A stretch of DNA of 7,065 nucleotides, from contig JANWHZ010000002.1 in assembly GCA_025450135.1 (NCBI GenBank), positions 1 to 7,065 on the forward strand, given 5' to 3'. Both the position numbers and the translations under genes were made by a program. Shown here one piece after another: positions 5,178 to 7,065 of this stretch (position 1 is the first letter of the stretch; every line of letters starts with the position of its first letter). Source of the DNA: Candidatus Saccharimonadales bacterium. Its GTDB lineage: Bacteria; Patescibacteriota; Saccharimonadia; Saccharimonadales; UBA4665. A model generated the notes under the pieces. It had not been told where the DNA came from, made no database searches, and saw nothing but the letters and a program-made list of their open reading frames with translations.

Positions 5178-5646
5178 TATTTGGTCATCCGAGGATCTTA
5201 AAGAGCTCATCAGCAACCTGAAGTTGTATTCCAAATGGTTAGCCAGCTACAGCATTAAGCAGCGTGTTTCGGGTGGAGAGAACCAACCCATCGCACCACC
5301 CTCATTGTCTGCACTTGCTACAAGCATGCTTGGCGGCTTACATGATCGACATAACTTGACTCAGGCCAGCGTCGATAAGCTTATCAGTGACCTGGAGGCA
5401 ATTGATGTTGTAGCACCACGGATACATTTCACCTTTGCAGCTGCTCCATCGAACGGCCTTAAGAGAACTTTTGTAAGTTGGTGCCGCGACAATCTTAGCC
5501 ATGATATTCTTGTAAGCTTCAGTTTTAACGCGACGATTCTTGGCGGCATGGTTGTTCGCTATGGCAGCCACATCTTTGACTGGTCGATTCGCCGCCAGAT
5601 CCTAGCAAACCGTGCTAAATTTCCGGAGACATTGCGCCATGTTTGA
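5155..5646 (+). CDS. F1 delta/OSCP-like subunit
   Basis: This 163-aa protein is slightly shorter than bacterial delta (about 175-180). The N-terminal half is helical. The C-terminal part (about 88-150) carries the delta/OSCP end signature: VSFSFNATILGGMVVRYGSHIFDWSIRRQI, where ILGGMVVRYG (128-137) and DWSIRRQI match the usual IGGVVVRVGD...D.SVR.QL pattern. In F1F0 enzymes this subunit sits on top of the alpha/beta hexamer and joins it to b. The N-terminal region is weakly similar to delta by eye. A strong AGGAGG (5142-5147) lies about 7 nt before the ATG. The gene overlaps the b-like gene by 23 bp and the alpha gene by 8 bp, indicating coupled translation and 1:1 partners. The C-terminal match is seen; the role in a complex is inferred. 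Confidence 0.78.
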   Translation: MSLTLPNSIWSSEDLKELISNLKLYSKWLASYSIKQRVSGGENQPIAPPSLSALATSMLGGLHDRHNLTQASVDKLISDLEAIDVVAPRIHFTFAAAPSNGLKRTFVSWCRDNLSHDILVSFSFNATILGGMVVRYGSHIFDWSIRRQILANRAKFPETLRHV

Positions 5647-7065
5647 TAATCACAAATTTCAGCAACTGGTTGAGGCAGACCATCTGACTGGTGAAGTAGT
5701 AGCTTCTAATAGCTTCATCATTGAGGTCAAGGGGCTGGAGGGCGTTCGGCTTGGTGCCCAGGTTCTGTTTGATGATGGGCAACGGGGCATGGTTCGTGAG
5801 GCTAATGGGGATCGTGTCATTTTGTTCAATATCGATTCTGAGAGAATGGAACCTGGCACGCTAGCAGTGGTAGAGAACGAACTGCTAAGCGTGCCTGTGG
5901 GCCATGAGCTCATAGGTCGTGTTGTCACGCCAATGGGCGAACCAGTTGACAATAAAGGGCCTTTAAACGCTCAAAAAATGTCAGGCGTGTTTAACCCTGC
6001 TCCAGGAATAATGGCTCGCAGTATGCTCAACCAGCAATTGGCAAGCGGTGTCACGGCTGTCGACATGTTCTTCCCTGTAGTACTTGGACAGCGTATTGCA
6101 ATCTTGGGCGACAGCAAGTCAGGAAAGAGTACTTTTGTGAGCCAGCTTACTGCCAACCAAGCAGACACAGGGCGCATCGTAGTTTACGTGCTGGTTGGCA
6201 AACGTAAAGTCGACGTGGAAATGCTGCTCGCGGGGCTGAGAGCTTCTGGCGCAATGGAACACACCATTGTAGTGCTCGCTGATATCTTTGACTCACTCAC
6301 CTTGTCCTACATCGCGCCTTACGCTGGCTGTGCTATGGCTGAGTATCTTTGGTATGGGGGCGAAGACGTCATTATTATCTACGACGACCTAAGCAGCCAC
6401 GCCGAATCTTACCGCCAATTATCGCTTCTACAGGAAGTCGATCCAGGACGTGACTCATACCCTGGTGATATGTTCTATGCCCATTCCAGCTTGCTTGAGC
6501 GTGCTGGCAAGCTTAAGACCACCAATAAAACACTTACTTCCCTGCCGTTGGTAGTTACACCGAATGACGATATTACTGCGTATCTATCCACGAGCATTAT
6601 GTCAATTACCGACGGGCAGATTATTTTCGACCTAGGCGTCTTCCGTCAAGGCATTCGCCCTGCAGTCAATGCCGGTTTATCTGTCTCACGCGTCGGTGGG
6701 CAAGCACAGACCAAACGCCAAAAGCGCCTGTCAGGTACGCTGTTTAAAACACTCGCTAAGTATCACCAAGCTGAAGAGTTCTCTCACTTTGGTTCAAGCC
6801 TATCGAAAAGCGCCAGTATTGACCTACTCATTGGCAGGCAGATCTACGCAGCGCTTAAGCAGCCGCCCGAACAGCTTCTTTCACTTACCCAGCAACAATT
6901 GATGCTTGAGACTATTCTGCTAGGGGCGGGCAATAACGAGATTAATGTCACCGGGCTTAAAGAGGCCGTTATAAATGTCAAAGATGATCACACAGCAGAC
7001 GACGCGCAGCTCGATAAAATGGAAGCCGACCTTCTAAAGCAGTTCGCTATCCAGCCAAAGCCAGC
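5639..7065 (+). CDS. atpA: Divergent F1-type ATPase alpha subunit (3' end outside the window)
   Basis: 475 codons are present; canonical alpha is about 500-515 aa, so roughly 30-40 residues are missing. The N-terminal beta-barrel covers about 15-85. The nucleotide domain follows, with P-loop GDSKSGKS (157-164), APYAGCAMAEY (226-236), Walker B VIIIYDDLS (244-252), PGRDSYPGD (269-277), SITDGQI (322-328) and SVSRVGG (348-354). The last contains R351, equivalent to the alpha arginine that reaches into the catalytic site. The helical C-terminal domain starts near 370. Differences from ordinary alpha are notable: the P-loop is GDSKSGKS rather than GDRQTGKT, VGKRKV replaces VAIGQK, and QEVDPGR replaces RRPPGR. 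The N-terminal tail is short. The ATG overlaps the delta-like stop by 8 bp and has GGAG about 11 nt upstream. It may be the only alpha of the cell or a second, specialised one. Confidence 0.9.
   Translation, partial: MFDNHKFQQLVEADHLTGEVVASNSFIIEVKGLEGVRLGAQVLFDDGQRGMVREANGDRVILFNIDSERMEPGTLAVVENELLSVPVGHELIGRVVTPMGEPVDNKGPLNAQKMSGVFNPAPGIMARSMLNQQLASGVTAVDMFFPVVLGQRIAILGDSKSGKSTFVSQLTANQADTGRIVVYVLVGKRKVDVEMLLAGLRASGAMEHTIVVLADIFDSLTLSYIAPYAGCAMAEYLWYGGEDVIIIYDDLSSHAESYRQLSLLQEVDPGRDSYPGDMFYAHSSLLERAGKLKTTNKTLTSLPLVVTPNDDITAYLSTSIMSITDGQIIFDLGVFRQGIRPAVNAGLSVSRVGGQAQTKRQKRLSGTLFKTLAKYHQAEEFSHFGSSLSKSASIDLLIGRQIYAALKQPPEQLLSLTQQQLMLETILLGAGNNEINVTGLKEAVINVKDDHTADDAQLDKMEADLLKQFAIQPKP

Noticed and set aside
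5659..6177. Minus-strand frames (5659-5952 and 5971-6177) inside the alpha gene
   Set aside because: They are shadows of the alpha reading frame, which is certain from its motifs.
6669..6902. 77-codon plus-strand frame inside the alpha gene
   Set aside because: It overlaps alpha in another frame across conserved codons such as SVSRVGG.

Overview
The window looks like a chromosomal segment from a small-genome bacterium, most likely a Candidate Phyla Radiation member of the Saccharibacteria (TM7) type. This rests on the compact layout, the translation genes, a class-A RNase P RNA, TGA used as an ordinary stop, and a divergent F1-type operon of a kind I associate with that group. The taxonomic call is inference; no marker here settles it.

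Layout. (1) Positions 1-354, minus strand: the 5' part of an unrecognised multi-pass membrane protein. It is preceded by a clear promoter (about 596-624) and a 235-nt leader rich in competing stems. (2) Positions 718-840, plus strand: a promoter, two hairpins and a terminator-like stem that outline a possible small RNA of about 85 nt. Positions 841-1027 hold no convincing gene. (3) Positions 1028-2286: the infC-rpmI-rplT operon (IF-3, L35, L20) with its own promoter and a terminator. infC has no usable ATG, GTG or TTG and appears to start on AUC, as expected for IF-3 autoregulation. (4) Positions 2289-2735, minus strand: rnpB with a promoter. It converges on rplT, and both appear to share one bidirectional terminator. 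(5) Positions 2734-3546, minus strand: an ASCH-RNase HI fusion protein, possibly translated from a leaderless mRNA. (6) Positions 3631-7065, plus strand: a tightly packed four-gene operon behind an extended -10 promoter. It encodes a secreted/membrane protein, a b-subunit-like membrane coiled coil, a delta/OSCP-like protein and a divergent F1 alpha subunit that runs off the end.

The last operon is the most interesting part. Its order (membrane protein, b, delta, alpha) matches the canonical atpE-atpF-atpH-atpA order. The gene in the atpE position encodes an exported beta-rich domain joined to a C-terminal two-helix hairpin. That hairpin has a c-subunit-like polar loop (GRNP) but no acidic residue in either helix. 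No subunit a gene precedes it. The segment may therefore encode a modified F1-type machine that cannot move ions through a normal a/c interface, analogous in concept to the F1-like X0 ATPases described in mycoplasmas. Whether gamma and beta genes follow cannot be seen.
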